Notes: generated by a model not told the origin, from the letters alone. DNA of 64,000 nucleotides from Zychaea mexicana (GCF_025766255.1 NW_026516807.1:1-64000), one strand, 5' to 3'. Shown: positions 9,371 through 21,319, numbered from the stretch's first letter. Numbers and translations are program-made.

Positions 9371-10237
9371 TGAACAATACAATCACATTCAACAATGACA
9401 AAATCGTCCTTGATGCCAATAAATTAAGTATGTTTTTAAATAATTAAAAATATTAACATTAAAGAATTTGCTGAAGAAACGATTTATGAAAAATATGATA
9501 TAAGTTATAATATTAAAAAGATTAAATTATTAATAAAACGTAAAGCATCAAAAAAACAAAAAGAGACATCTAAAAATAATTTAAATAAAGCGAATATTGA
9601 AAGAGATATTATTTCTGTTAAAAAAAGTAAAGAGAAAACATTAACAGAAAATATAAAACTAAAGGAAAAATTACATAAATATGAGAAATACTATGAAAAC
9701 CCCGATACATTACCTCCAAAAGAAATAGTTGCTGAAAATAAAAATTCTCAGCAATTTGAAATTCCTCATATTTCAAATACACAGACAAAAGAAACATATG
9801 CTGAAAATTCAAATTCTCAGCAATCCTCAAATCCTCATATTTCCGATGCAATATTAGAAAACACCTCTGGTGCAGATGCCTCACAGGGTGATTCTGATAA
9901 CGATGAATGTGAATCAGGTGGGGGTGAATATATGTGTATGATTGCATGTAAGCCCTGTATGGATAAATTAAATGATACTTATAATTGTAGTTTTATTGAT
10001 GAACTTATTTTAAAACTTGAAAAGGAAAAATATAAGTATAAAAGGTTCTTTAAGTCATACTTTAGATATTATATTGATTTAATAAAAGCAAAAGAAACAA
10101 ATAGGGATGATATTATGCAAATATGTCAAGAGCAAATGCAGAAGTTAATCATTGAATATAGTCAGATATATACAGATGAAAATGGAAGTGAAGATGCAGA
10201 TAGTAAGGATTCTGAACAACATTATATCGGCCATTAA
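9371..10237 (+). CDS. unrecognised charged protein of the AT-rich element
   Basis: The first 19 codons (MNNTITFNNDK...) end at a GTATGT. A 37-base candidate intron (9428-9464, ending TTAAAG, with TTAAC before it) restores phase, and the frame then runs open to TAA at 10235. Without splicing this would be a frameshift. The protein has about 275 residues: a Lys-rich coiled-coil-like N-half, a Ser/Asn/Gln region (SSNPHISDAIL), an acidic DSDNDECESGGG stretch and a helical C-half with four Cys. A segment of about 20 residues ending ASQG is shared with the Rep N-terminus. No function is recognised. The stop codon lies inside the first 94-bp repeat. Confidence 0.5.
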
Positions 10238-10320
10238 TGGCTATACCGGTTAGGACAGGCTTATTAACTATAATAAAATCAATAAACAACCAATAGCTAG
10301 ACGACTAATAGCAGGACGCC
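10227..10320 (+). repeat. 94-bp direct repeat, copy 1
   Basis: It begins TCGGCCATTAATGGCTATAC and ends ACTAATAGCAGGACGCC. It has the same length and orientation as copy 2 (21689-21782), with conserved ends and a diverged middle. Near the start GCCA-TTAA-TGGC can form a 4-bp stem. It lies between the charged gene and the Rep promoter. Origin or recombination-site function is inferred from its position next to rep. Confidence 0.65.
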
Positions 10321-10451
10321 AATTTTAAAAATACAGGGGACCAGCCATGGTTATGACGATTTTAATGCGATCTAGTAACCCTAGATGACTTATTAGCTAA
10401 GATATGTCAGGATAGCCAAACTAATTTTTATTGAAATAATTCATGCACGAA

Positions 10452-10525
10452 TGTCTTGGCATACATACATTTACATTTTTGAAAAATTTAAAAATTGAAT
10501 TTTTTTTTAATATAAAAATAATACC
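10452..10525 (+). promoter_or_regulatory. promoter block of the Rep-like gene
   Basis: Near-copy of the block at 9281-9354, containing AAAAATTGA (10490-10498) and TATAAAAATAA. The ATG at 10587 is 88 bases after the octamer, the longest spacing of the five. Confidence 0.5.
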
Positions 10526-10586
10526 ACAGAATATAAAGCAAAATATATTTGTTATATTTTTTATTTTTATTACTTCAACAATCGAC

Positions 10587-11937
10587 ATGAACCAACCCAA
10601 CCTTCTCGCATTCTTGGCCATTATGGCTGAATTTGTTCCTATTTTAGGAGTTACATTGATGCTCTTAATTGAAAGAGCAAAACACCTTGCTGAAAACCAT
10701 CAGCATATTGAGTATGAACCTCTTGTCACACAACTGAGGTCAGAACTCGAAAAAGACCTTACACAGGCTAAAGTAGATAAAAAAACTAAAGATAATGCAC
10801 GCAATAAAATAATTGGAAGAATTCGAGAATATGTGAGATTCCTCAAATCCTCAAATCCTCAATTTTCTGATGCAATGTTAGAGGGTAACACCTCTAGTGC
10901 AAAATCCTCACAGGGCGGCAAAGAATTCCAATTCCAAAACACTAAAGGGCTGTTCACATATATTTGTAAGGACTTCCATTTAACAAAAGAGCAAATCATG
11001 GAATGGTTTATAAAACATGAACGTATTGGTTATCGAATTGAAAAGGCAATTGCATGTGATGAAATTGCACCAGAAACCAATGAGAAACATGTACACATAT
11101 GATACAAATGGATGAGCGGTTCGACACAAAAACAGCACGTAAATTCTTTACTATTGATGGTGTTACTCCAAATATTAAACCAGGTGGTAATCCACAAAAG
11201 TCTATTAGCTATTGTATGAAAGGAAAAGATTATATTTGTTATCATATGGATCCAAATTATGAAATTAAACCAGAAAAATGCACCAACAGTTACTTGGATA
11301 TCAATTAATTACTAAGCAGCTTAATATGTGGAAGGCTACCGAAATATATCCAGAATTGCTATGGAAATATGATACTGTAAAATCAAATTTAAATTCTTAC
11401 TTTCATGATGCAGATATGGAAAATAACCCTGGAAATAAATTACATATGTGGTCTATGTTTGGTATTGAAACAATGTTTGGTGGCAAAAATAAGATACCAC
11501 AATACTGGATTGTAGGTCCATCAAATGTAGGTAAGACATATAACATTAATGTATTAGAACAAGGTGGTCATCGAGCATATCTAATGAATAAAGAAAATGA
11601 TTGGTCAGATTATAAGGATGATGATTATGATTTTATGTATAATGAAGAAACAGGTTCTGATTTCAAATTAACATTTTTAAACCAAATGTTAGAAGGAACA
11701 CAGTTAAAACTTAATGGCAAATTCACAAAGTCAATAACTAAAAAGAAAAATATGCCAATAATACTGAATAGTAACTATATGCCGCACATGTTATACAAAA
11801 ACAAATCAGTATATGAGTTAGAGCCAACGCTCAATCGTTTCTATATTATCTATGTTGATAAGAACCGTAAAGGTCATATAATATGGAATCCATACACAAT
11901 GAAGGTGAAGGATTATGAAAATAAATTCATGTATTAG
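10587..11937 (+). pseudogene. CRESS-like Rep (HUH endonuclease plus SF3 helicase), frameshifted
   Basis: Three overlapping frames make one protein of about 450 residues. The first (ATG 10587 to TGA at 11100) has a helical N-terminus, then a Rep motif I-like LFTY and the HUH-type HVH near 11088-11096. The second (about 11099-11308) carries the catalytic motif III, YCMKGKD. The third (about 11278-11937) has Walker A GPSNVGKT, a Walker-B-like acidic FMYNEE, motif C PIILNSN and an NRF near the end. This is the domain order of Reps from circular ssDNA replicons. The breaks are 1-base shifts near 11097-11101, directly after HVH, and near 11275-11308 between the domains. No plausible introns cover them. 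As read it is inactive. Confidence 0.75.
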
Positions 11938-11942
11938 AAAAC

Positions 11943-12695
11943 ATGGATATGTATGAGGACTTATACAAAGGTGAATTCGAAAACGAATACCAAGATCAGC
12001 ATACATTTATCCGTTATACACATAATAGTGGTCAGGATGATATTAAAAAATATACACCGATGGATAAAACAGTAGAGGAACTACAAGAATTAGCTGATAC
12101 AGAAGAATATATGAAGGAACAAGAAGAAAAACATAATAGTAATAATACACAGAACAATAAACAACATAAACCGCCTCAACAAAATAATAGAGGATGGTCA
12201 ACTGTAAAGGTACCACCATCAGTAGATTGTAGGCATTGGGAAGATGTGTTTTATGATATAAAATGTGATGATGTTATAAATAATACTACTGATTGGGAAA
12301 ACCTACCAGAAGATATAGAGAAACATAAATACATAGATGTAAGTACATCTGAATCAGAGAAAAGCAGTGACTGCAACATACCAAGTAATATACCAAAACG
12401 TAAAAAGAAAAAAAGACACATTAAAAATAAACGGAGAAACAAGCAAATAGTAGAAGAAATACAGCCAAAAGAATATTTTAAAAAGCATAAGGATATAAAA
12501 CAGGCTATAATAGATGATATAGATATAACAAAAGAAACTGACATCAAAAATAAATCAACAGATACTAATATAAGTACAAGTATAACTAATGAATGCATAA
12601 AACATAAATATAATTGGGCAAGTAAACGAAAGGTTGATGCGGTCAGTTTCAATATGAGATTTTTTAATAAGCAAATAAGTAAGAAATTAATTTAG
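11943..12695 (+). CDS. charged C-terminal or downstream frame of the Rep unit
   Basis: A 250-residue intact frame starting five bases after the Rep frame stops. It is extremely charged: acidic and Gln/Asn-rich for the first 100 residues, a basic KRKKKKRHIKNKRRNK run near residue 155 suggestive of nuclear targeting, then Lys/Asp repeats. No enzyme motif is visible. It has no AAAATTGA block of its own. It may be a shifted C-terminal extension of Rep or a second gene on the same transcript. Its stop overlaps the end of the convergent chromodomain frame by four bases (12692-12695). Confidence 0.4.
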   Translation: MDMYEDLYKGEFENEYQDQHTFIRYTHNSGQDDIKKYTPMDKTVEELQELADTEEYMKEQEEKHNSNNTQNNKQHKPPQQNNRGWSTVKVPPSVDCRHWEDVFYDIKCDDVINNTTDWENLPEDIEKHKYIDVSTSESEKSSDCNIPSNIPKRKKKKRHIKNKRRNKQIVEEIQPKEYFKKHKDIKQAIIDDIDITKETDIKNKSTDTNISTSITNECIKHKYNWASKRKVDAVSFNMRFFNKQISKKLI

Positions 12696-13280
12696 AGCTG
12701 AATACCATGTGTGGCTATATATTCATGTAGCATTTCCTGGGAATTAAACTTATCAACTGTTAACCAACTATTATCCTTTACATTATATCCAACCCACTTA
12801 ACCTCAAATATGTACTTATTATCAGTATACACATGTCCTACAATCTTCTCAATTTCATATGAATTACTATGTTCTATATTTCTCTGTTCTCTTTGATTTT
12901 TTCTCTTGCGTTTAGATGTATTATTTTCAGTTTCGTCCTCACTATCTATAGCCATATCTATTGATTGATTAATGTTAAGCTGTAGAAATTTCTGCTGCAT
13001 GTCAACCATTTCGTTATATTCAGTATTTACTTTTTGCTCATTTGAAAATACTAAGTCAAGTTTGTTTTTCTTACTTAGGAATTCAAAATCTTTTCCATAC
13101 CATAATTTATGATGTGGTTGTACTCTATATTATACTTATTTACAAATCGCCATATATTAGTAAGAATACAAGCAACACGAAACTGAATATTATAATATCT
13201 TATATCGGTTATTTGCAATGCTGCACGATTATTATTAAATCGTTCAAATTTGGAGCCTAACATAGAGAACTGTGCTTCTA
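12692..13280 (-). pseudogene. C-terminal part of DDE transposase with chromodomain
   Basis: Reading leftward from 13280, the frame carries the end of a PIF/Harbinger-type DDE domain (SKFERFNNNRAALQITD ... ACILTNIWRF). Near 13110-13135 the coding frame shifts by one. It then continues through a Lys-rich linker (KLWYGKDFEFLSKKNK, EMVDMQQKFLQLN) into a chromodomain (SYEIEKIVGH ... FEVKWVGY ... NSWLTV) ending at 12692. Cage aromatic residues are present. The shift may be recent damage, because both sides look well preserved. If continuous, the chromodomain would direct the transposase to methylated-histone chromatin. The remaining gene parts are at 16308-16957 and 21320-21574. Confidence 0.65.
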
Positions 13281-16200
13281 TGGTGCAACCGATTTTAAAT
13301 AGACAAAAATGAAAAATTTATAACAAAATTTTGATTTGAAATCCCGCTACTATAAAAGGAAATTATTACATGCGACTAGGGCGACGATGGGAGGTGAAGA
13401 CAGTTTTTGCTTTTTTGTAAAGCTCATCTACTTCGCGGCCATCAACATTCCCTCCAGCATAAATTTCTATATAAAGCCATGATTTGGCAGCGAAGCGCCG
13501 GATCATTGGCAAAGAAACAGAATTTAGAATTCCTGGAAGACGTCGCTCAAGCGATCTATAAGAATAGTCGCACTGCAAACGTGCTTCACGCTTTGCTCTG
13601 CCCCAATAGCGTTCTATGAAGTTGGTCTCGCAATGGAATTTTGGATAGAGCTCAAACTTGTGATGTCTTTTTTTCACAGCTTCCTCTAGAGCGGATTTCT
13701 GATTTTTAAAATCAGGCTCGTTTGCAAGAATATGGCGAGCACAACATTGAACATTAGTTGCTGATTCAGTGCCACAACTTACACGTACTCCACCTTCAGG
13801 CCATTTGCCCCTTTCTTTCAAAATCTATAATATCATGTTTTGTAGAGTATATGTTCTGAGTACTTACCCACTTTATGAAAGATTGTGACGGTTTAATCTT
13901 ACTGTTTGAATCCCTTTGAAGTATCTTTGCTTATAGCGGGCTCCGTTACGGCGTCTTGTATACTGCTTGTCCTCGTAGTAAAAGTCGTAGAGCTTTGCTG
14001 ATCCATTCTCATTCAAAGTGTAGCCTTGAGCTTTGAATGGGTACTTCAAGTCTTCTACCTTTTGGTCCTTGAGGATCATCTGGCTTGGGCGCAAGGCGTT
14101 TGCAGCATAGGCATTGTGGTTTGAGCTTTGGTCAAAACAGAAGACACCTAACAATTGCATACATTTAAGTCATTTTTAAGATAACTTCCTTCTGCATGAC
14201 ATACCAATGCAACTAGGGTGGAGTGCCTCGAAAATTGGCAATGCCTTTTTTGTTAACTGTTCGAGCATATGCTCATTCTTCCAATATCCTTCGTTATTTT
14301 TACCGGCCTTGAAATATTCTCGGGCTTCAAATGGAATATTGTGCTATTCAGCAAATCCAGGATCAAGGCGCATTGGACCATGGCACTCGCAAAGAAAATC
14401 GCTGACCATGATCGAGCCTCCTAAACCCTTTTTTCGCAGCACCGTATCCCCTTCTTCAACCCAAATATCAGCCTTGGCATCATTTGAATAGAAGGTGGAT
14501 TCATCGTGAGTGACGAGGACATGGCGGAGACGTCCGTTTTTTAGATCTGGCGTGATCTCTTGTTCCATATCATCACCTGTATACTGAATCATCAGCTTTC
14601 GGTAATCCAACATTCTTTTTGCCCATTCAATGCGGTATGCTACAACGTCAGGTCTTTCATGTCCGTCATAGTAAATCTTATTATGGGGTTATAAGGATTA
14701 GTCAATATTTGACGTAATTATACATCATCATTGCTGCCTATTCCTTCTACTCACATTTTTCGTGTAGCGCTTATATCTGTAGCCCCATGCATGCAAATGG
14801 TTCAAAATCGTATCTTCAGCTACAGATCCTTGTACTCCAAGCGTTTCTGGAATTATTCGATTTTGCAGCTCACTTTTCAACAAAGCAGCTGAGCGCAGCT
14901 CTGGCTTGGTCTTCTTCCAGAAAGCAATACATGCTTTTTTCACATCCTCGTCGCTCAAAAATGATTTGCGCTTGGCATGCTTTCCTTGACGGTGCGATGG
15001 TAAGTGAGCGTTCAGAGCGAGATACGTCTTTGTCCAATGGCCAATTGCACGGCTGCGGTAAATAGAGCCACCTTGTCAAAGCGTCGTTGCTACTTGCATG
15101 CATGCTTCACCTTTCTTCATGCCATTTTGGCGGCACTCAAAGTACTTGGAAATACTTAATAAGCGAAGGGATTCATAGGCTTTCAAACCACCTATTTCCG
15201 ACTTGGAATTAGAGACGCGCTTAATTTTTTTTGATAGAGCTGGCATATATTCGACAATTAGCTCGAGTTCTTGCTGACTTTTTGACAATGTTGGCGCCGC
15301 AATGATTGTTGGATCCGGTGTGGAGTCGGAGCTATCGCCAGCAACTGAAGGTGTTGTAGTAGCAGTAAGAAAGTAGAAGTCCGTCATCCGATGACACGTT
15401 TTTGCGATTTTTTTGGTTTCCTTGTCATCTTTCTCCTTTCGCCAGACTGACATAACCGAAGTGCCTACATACAAATTTTGCTTATATCAGCATTTAAACT
15501 ATCATGGTTTGTATTTCTCTCAATGCACCTCTCCTATGCGAGCTTCTAAGATAGCTGTCACTGTTGGGCTTCCAAGAGAGAAGACTACGCCACAAAATAG
15601 CCTTCAGTTCATCTTCTGAAAAGCCACACAGCATCCAATCGTCGACATCTTCTTCATAGGTCAAAATGGATAACTGCACGTCATCCAGCTGATTAACCTC
15701 TTCGATGGTATTTTCTGCAGCCATAGCTGGGACACTTTCAGGTTCAGATACATTAGGTACATCAGGTACATCAGGTACTGTAGCTACGATAGTAACGACA
15801 CTCTACATATAATGAATATATCTAATTCAGCAAATGATGATGTGTAGTACAGCATATATAATCTAACCTCAGGAGCAAATTTTCTATTTAAGCACGCCTT
15901 TTTCATAGCAGCAGTGGCTTTTCCTTTACGTTTAGGCATGATAAATGATACAAAAGAAGGCAGAGGAAGAACAAGGAACAATCATGAATATAATTAGCTA
16001 TGTATATCAGAATACCATGAAGCTTGTGTAACATTGCTGATATTTTAGGTGACACAAACGGCTTAACGGTCTTTGAAATATAACAAAATTTCAGCCTTCC
16101 CTGCTTAAAGTCCCCAAAAGTCCCCAACTTCAAATGCTATCTGCTCCTCGAGATCTACTTTTGAAAAGAATCTAAAACATAAGTTTTAAACTACATATGT

Positions 16201-16307
16201 CACTCTATTAGACTTGTGAATTGGTTTTTTGATTTTTTTTGTTCCCATTGACTAGATAGATTCCAAAAAAATCTAAAAATTTTGTCTATTTAAAATCGGT
16301 TGCACCA
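13281..16307 (-). mobile_element. Tc1/mariner-type element B inside the DDE-chromodomain gene
   Basis: 28-bp inverted ends begin TGGTGCAACCGATTTTAAAT. TA flanks at 13279-13280 and 16308-16309. Removing it and one TA makes the flanking DDE gene read through in one frame, through the catalytic-Glu region. Length is 3,027 bp. It carries a decayed transposase related to that of element A. Its ends share a GACAAAATTTT-like inner motif with the MITE at 26593-27483. Confidence 0.92.
13366..15939 (-). pseudogene. DDE_3 transposase of element B, decayed
   Basis: It starts MPKRKGKA at 15939. A short first exon is followed by an intron ending before SVVTIVA, a Val/Pro/Asp repeat region, and several further exons. 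The core motifs match element A: VLVTHDESTFYSND, CFDQSSNHNA and CETNFIERYWG. The C-terminus ends FTSHRRPSRM at 13366. At least two in-frame stops disrupt it: a TGA after QVATTL (near 15077) and a TAG after DPGFAE (near 14341). Exon edges are only approximate. The element is probably mobilised, if at all, by a relative. Confidence 0.7.
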
Positions 16308-16957
16308 TATTGCTGAACGAAATGATCCAAACTTGTTATTAAAGTATGTCTCATTGATTGTTAACTTTTGTCCTGGTTCTTTTCTTATGGGATGTAAAAA
16401 ATTACGATCATAAAAACTATATCCAGCATCTGTCGCATTATCTTTAAACTTTTGTATAAATAAGTTATATCCACCATCCATTCCTAAACAATCTGCCTCA
16501 CTTATTTTTTTATATAGTTTCATATTATTAAACATAGTACCATCATTTCCGATAGCACATTTTTCAGATACTGAAACATGTGTAATTATTTCATTCATAT
16601 CCTGTATAACTTGTGTACGTACAGCTGGCCCTTTTAATTTATATGAATATAATTGTGAATGTGACTCATTTGGTTTATAATACTTTATTTTACTATCATG
16701 TCCATCGATAAATAGTGTAACATTCTTAAAACCATCTGGATTGTTTATTATTGCTGATAGAATGCGAATACGTGGTGATGAGAACATACTATCTAGATCT
16801 TGTTTTACCTTTTTATTCAATTCATTATAGTTAGTAATCCAGAACCGCTTATATAAATCATAAAATGTTGCATATGGCATAACAGTATGCATATCCTTTC
16901 CTGATATGCCTGATACTATATGATATAATAATGCAAGTCCTTTTTCAATCTCGCGGT
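16308..16957 (-). pseudogene. central catalytic part of the DDE transposase
   Basis: Reading leftward from 16957: IEKGLALLYH, a helical region, the first Asp motif (VTLFIDGHDSKI), a beta-rich KLKGPAVRTQVIQD segment, and a GMDGGYNLF motif with the second Asp. The Glu motif (FRSAIE) lies at the break with element B. This is the pattern of the DDE_Tnp_4 (PIF/Harbinger) superfamily. Its N-terminus is beyond the hAT element. The last 8 bases (16950-16957) are the hAT target duplication. The frame is open throughout. Confidence 0.75.
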
Positions 16958-19900
16958 TAGGGGTCCTCACGGTTCGGTTCGGTTCGGTTCTTGAAGGGAA
17001 CCGAACCGAACCGTGAAAAGGATGGAACCGAACCGAACCGTGAGGAACCGTGGAACCGTAGAACCGAACCGAGCTTATATATAAAAAGAGGAAAATTCAG
17101 TTCTTACATGAAAAGCTGATATAGCATCAAATTTTATAATAAATTTTAATGATTATAGTAAAAGAAAGTTTATTTCAACATGTTGCAGTGAACGATGAGT
17201 CAAAATGAGCAGGGGGAACAATGTAAACGAGAAGCAATCAGCTATTAAAGAATCGCAGCATAAAGCCAAGAAAATAACTTATTGAGCTTAAAATATTTGA
17301 AGCATGATATCGTTTATTAGTAAAGTATGATATTAACTAGGTATGAATTGGGGGAAAACTATGCAGTAATAGACATGCTAATATGTGTCTGTGAATGTCT
17401 GCGCCGTGTATAATATCTAATGATAAAGGAAAGCAAAAACAAAAAAGAAAAGATTTCCAGGAATCTGAAATGCCCAATCTCAGACGAGATGCACAGACTT
17501 GATCTGAGCAAAAGAATGGGTTGAGGTACAAGTTGTACGTCATGAGCAAAGGCCGCCGTTAAACAAGCAGTACGTCACGAACAAAAACGCTAAACCTACA
17601 AGCAATACGTCATGAACAAAGATGTCGTGAGCGGCAAAGTGAAGTGTGAAGTTGTCTAAAGTTCCGTTTCGATCGGAGATGGTGTACTGACAAAGCAGTA
17701 TCCTTTTTACTTTGGAGTTTTACTTACATACCACGGTACCGGTAGAAAGCAAGTTATATGCCAATTCACATGTAAAACATATATAGTGTTTTCTTCAAAC
17801 TTAAAAGATGGGATATAATCCGAGGGTGAAATAGAAGCTCATGTTTAGCTTTGAGGAGAGGTTAGCAAAGATCTGTTTATGATAACTTGACGTCGGAAGA
17901 AGTGTGAAAATGATGTCATATTATTCAATCTGTCGGAAGATGTATGCTTAAGTAAGAGAAAGCGATGATATCATTTTCCCTATTTGGTTACCTGCCAGCG
18001 GTTATTGTATAGAAGCATTGATAGTTACAGCATTAACCCACCATGATGAGGCGAACTTACATGATATCATCGTTTTGCTAGATTGGAAGAAGTGTATTGT
18101 ATATAGTAAAAACGTGATGATATCATGGACCGGGACTCATTATCCAGAAACACACTAACATCGATGAGATCATCATAGTAATGATTAGCAGCAATCGGTT
18201 CATTGCTTTGGATAAAATTGAATGATATATAAAGGGCTTTATTCTTCGCATCATCGATCCGTGTATCCTCTATATACTTGACACACTACTCTACCTCAAA
18301 CACTTTACCGTTTTCATTCATCTCAAAATATGCCTTACCAAGCTGGTTCTTCTTCCCGCGATGCCCGTGCTGCTCTTCATGATGGGGTAATTATCAATCT
18401 GTGATCGGTCGTGTCGTGTTGTGTCGTGTTGTGTTGTATCGTGTTGTATCGCAAATCCCTAACATATATCGATGCTTGTAATATTTTACGTAAGGCGCAA
18501 GAAAATCCTGTCCGAGCTCCCACATTACCTCGTATGCCTTCTGCCATGTCGGTGGATAGTGTATCGCTTGCTGCTGAAGAGACGGATGGAGAGGTCATCA
18601 CTGATTCCGAATCTGTTTCTATGTCCATCGTACGATCGCAAGGCAGTGCTGCTACCAAGGAGAAAAGCTGGGTGATCAAGAACAAGTTAGGCGAGCGCTA
18701 TGATGACGACAATGGCAAGCCGCGCATCCGATGTCTAGTTGCAAACTGTGGCAAGACGTTTGCATCCGAACAAGGCTCCACGTCCGCCGTTATCAAGCAC
18801 TTGAACAAGGTCCATAATGTCACCAAGGAACATGGTCCACATACCGGAACTAAGCGTGCTGGCGGTCCACTTGACTCGTTTGTACAATCGAAACGTGCCC
18901 GTGTATTCACTGCCGAACTATTCATCAAGGCGTTCATCAAATTTATCGTAAAAAGCAAGTTACCATTTACCATGGCTGAAAATGATGAATTGCAAGAACT
19001 TTTGGAAATCGCGCAATCTGCAAGTGACATGGAAATGGTGAAGCTTCCAAGTGCCGATACTATCACAAGAAAGGTAAAGAAATTAGTGATTTTGTTTTTT
19101 TTAGTTATGCACCATCAAAAAGAAAATAATTCTAATATCCTATTCCTTTGAATTTACCTTTAGACCATTGAAGAGTACAAGCTTTACAAAGCCAAGTTAC
19201 GTTCCTTATTGGATACGCTTCCTACGATTTCGTGCACACTCGACGGTTGGACCAGCCCATACAACGATGCCTTCTTAACTGTTACTGGGCACTGGATCTC
19301 GCAAACGACCTGGAAAATGCATGAAGTTATCCTTGGCTTTGTGCCACTGAACGGACCCCACTCGGCGGAAAACTTGGCCAATGCTTTCATAGGTGTCTTG
19401 CACGACTTCGGCTTAGGACCCAAGTTGTTCACGATTACGACGGATAATGCCTCCAACATGAAAAAAATGGCCCGTGTCATCGAAGAGCACGGTAACGAGA
19501 ACGGATGGTAAGCACTCAAAATTAATATAGCAATGCATAATGTATAGTATAGCCTATTTGTAAACTTACATAATACCATTATAACTGTAGGTCGTTCCGC
19601 GCTGATAAGCATCATATACCCTGCCTTGGTCATGTGCTTAACTTGGCTGTCCAGGATATTCTGCGTTGGGGATTGGAACCAGTAACGAACGATGTTTGTG
19701 CCGATACCGACGCCGATGATCTAGAAGGAGGGAACGATGGCGATGTCGATGCAACATACGAGGTCAATGCTGAGCAATGGAAGAGCAAGAAATAGAAGCG
19801 ATGAGCGTACTTATCAAGCTGCGCAAAGGAATTACGAAGATTCGGTAAGTTATCACTATCATCAAACAGTCGTTTTTACTACTTGAGATATTCATTAGCA

Positions 19901-21319
19901 CTATGTACTCATCACGCTGTTTAATGACATAGTTCCTCACCCCAACGCTCGGAGAAGTTCATGCGCCAGCAGCAAACTGATTGTTGTACCCAGCTCATCC
20001 TCCAACTCGATGTGCGCACCCGCTGGAACTCCACGTACGAGATGCTTGCCCGTGCTTCCTTACTGCGCGAACCGTACAATGTGATGTGCACCAATAGCAC
20101 CAACGACGAGCTCCTCCCATACATCTTAACGCAAGAAGAGTGGAAGCGAGTTGACCAGCTGAGGGAAATGCTGAAGCCATTTTACGAGTCCACCTTGGAC
20201 CTCTCAGCAAGTACGAGCCACGCCACCATCAATGTCGCCATTGCACACTACAACAAGCTCATGGATTGCCTGGAAGACGTCGATAACAAGGAATATCCAC
20301 GAGAATTGAAACGAGCAGCAAGACGCGGCCTGGAAAAGCTTCGAAAATACTACTGCAAGGTCGATGACACGGACGTATACGCCATTGCAACGGCGATGGA
20401 TCCTCGGATGAAGTTTTCTTGGTGGCGCCAAGCTGGATGGGAACCCGAGTACCAAGTCATGAGCCAAAATATGGTGCACCGAGCCTGGGCTGCATTCCCC
20501 AAGGACGTTGCTATGCGGCCGGAGGTGAATGAAGAGGTGCAAAAGCTGTACGATCTATACAGAACATCAACGAGCGGCGACGAATTGGACGATTACTTGG
20601 AAGAACGGTTAAGAAGACCAGAACCAAGCCAGGAGGGGCAAGGATCGCCGGTCTTGAACTACTGGAAATCCCAGCCACAGTGGCCCAATTTGGCAGCAAT
20701 GGCAGCGCAGTACTTGGCGGTTCCGGTCACTTCAACACCCTCAGAACGGTGCTTTTCACGAAGTCGACTGTTACTGCCGTACACGCGCAATCGCCTCCAA
20801 CCGGAAAGCATCGAACGTTTGATGCTTCTAGATTCATGGTGCTCCTTTGACTTCGACGATTAGTCCTTCCTTTTTTTTCCGTGCTCCTTTTTCTTCTGCC
20901 CTTTTTCCCCCTCTTTGCTTTCTCTTTCTTTGCTTCCTCTTTCTGCTTTCCCACTACCTTTTTTTCCTGCCCCTTCCTCCCCTCCGCTCTTCATTTTCTA
21001 CTTCCTTTTTGTTCCCTTCGTCTTGATATACCGTCCGTGCAACAAAATAAAGATCAGACCTTTATATACAGGGTCTCTTTGGGAAACAAAATATATCTTC
21101 GACGTTTTGTGAATGGTCTTTTGCTTCTTTAGTTTAAATTCTAGTCACTCATTGTGTTAATCATGAAATCATTAAAAGCACCATGTAGTCTTCGGTTCTT
21201 CGGTTCTACGTAGAAAATGTCGGTTCGGTTCCGGTTCGGTTCTTGATAGGAACCGAACCGTGTTTTTACGGTTCCGGTTCGGTTCGGTTCCGGTTCCACG
21301 GTTCTGATGAGGATCCCTA
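16958..21319 (+). mobile_element. hAT transposon with 8-bp target duplication
   Basis: CTCGCGGT is duplicated at 16950-16957 and 21320-21327. The ends are TAGGGGTCCTCA and, inverted, TAGGGATCCTCA. Both subterminal regions carry many GGTTC/GAACC repeats in both orientations. Length is 4,362 bp. It encodes a BED-hATC transposase (18330-20863). Removing the element with one duplication joins the two DDE gene parts in frame. Confidence 0.95.
18330..20863 (+). CDS. hAT-family transposase (BED finger plus hATC), probable frameshift
   Basis: Exons: 18330-18386, 18495-19073, 19164-19507, about 19579-19857 and 19933-20863. A BED zinc finger (CLVANC ... HLNKVH) lies near residues 80-130. The RNase H-like core has CTLDGWTS (first Asp) and TTDNASNM (second Asp). 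The C-terminus carries the hATC dimerisation region (YWKSQPQWPNLAAMA ... TSTPSERCFSRS). Start MPYQAGSSS is supported by the phase-0 first intron. In the fourth exon the frame ends at AEQWKSKK-stop, while a neighbouring frame continues EEQEIEAMSVLIKLRKG. That looks like a 1-base shift near 19780-19798, so the copy may be inactive. Confidence 0.85.

Noticed and set aside
10443..10586. Upstream extension of the Rep frame to 10443
   Set aside because: That stretch is the AT-rich promoter block itself, duplicated before another gene, so the ATG at 10587 is preferred.
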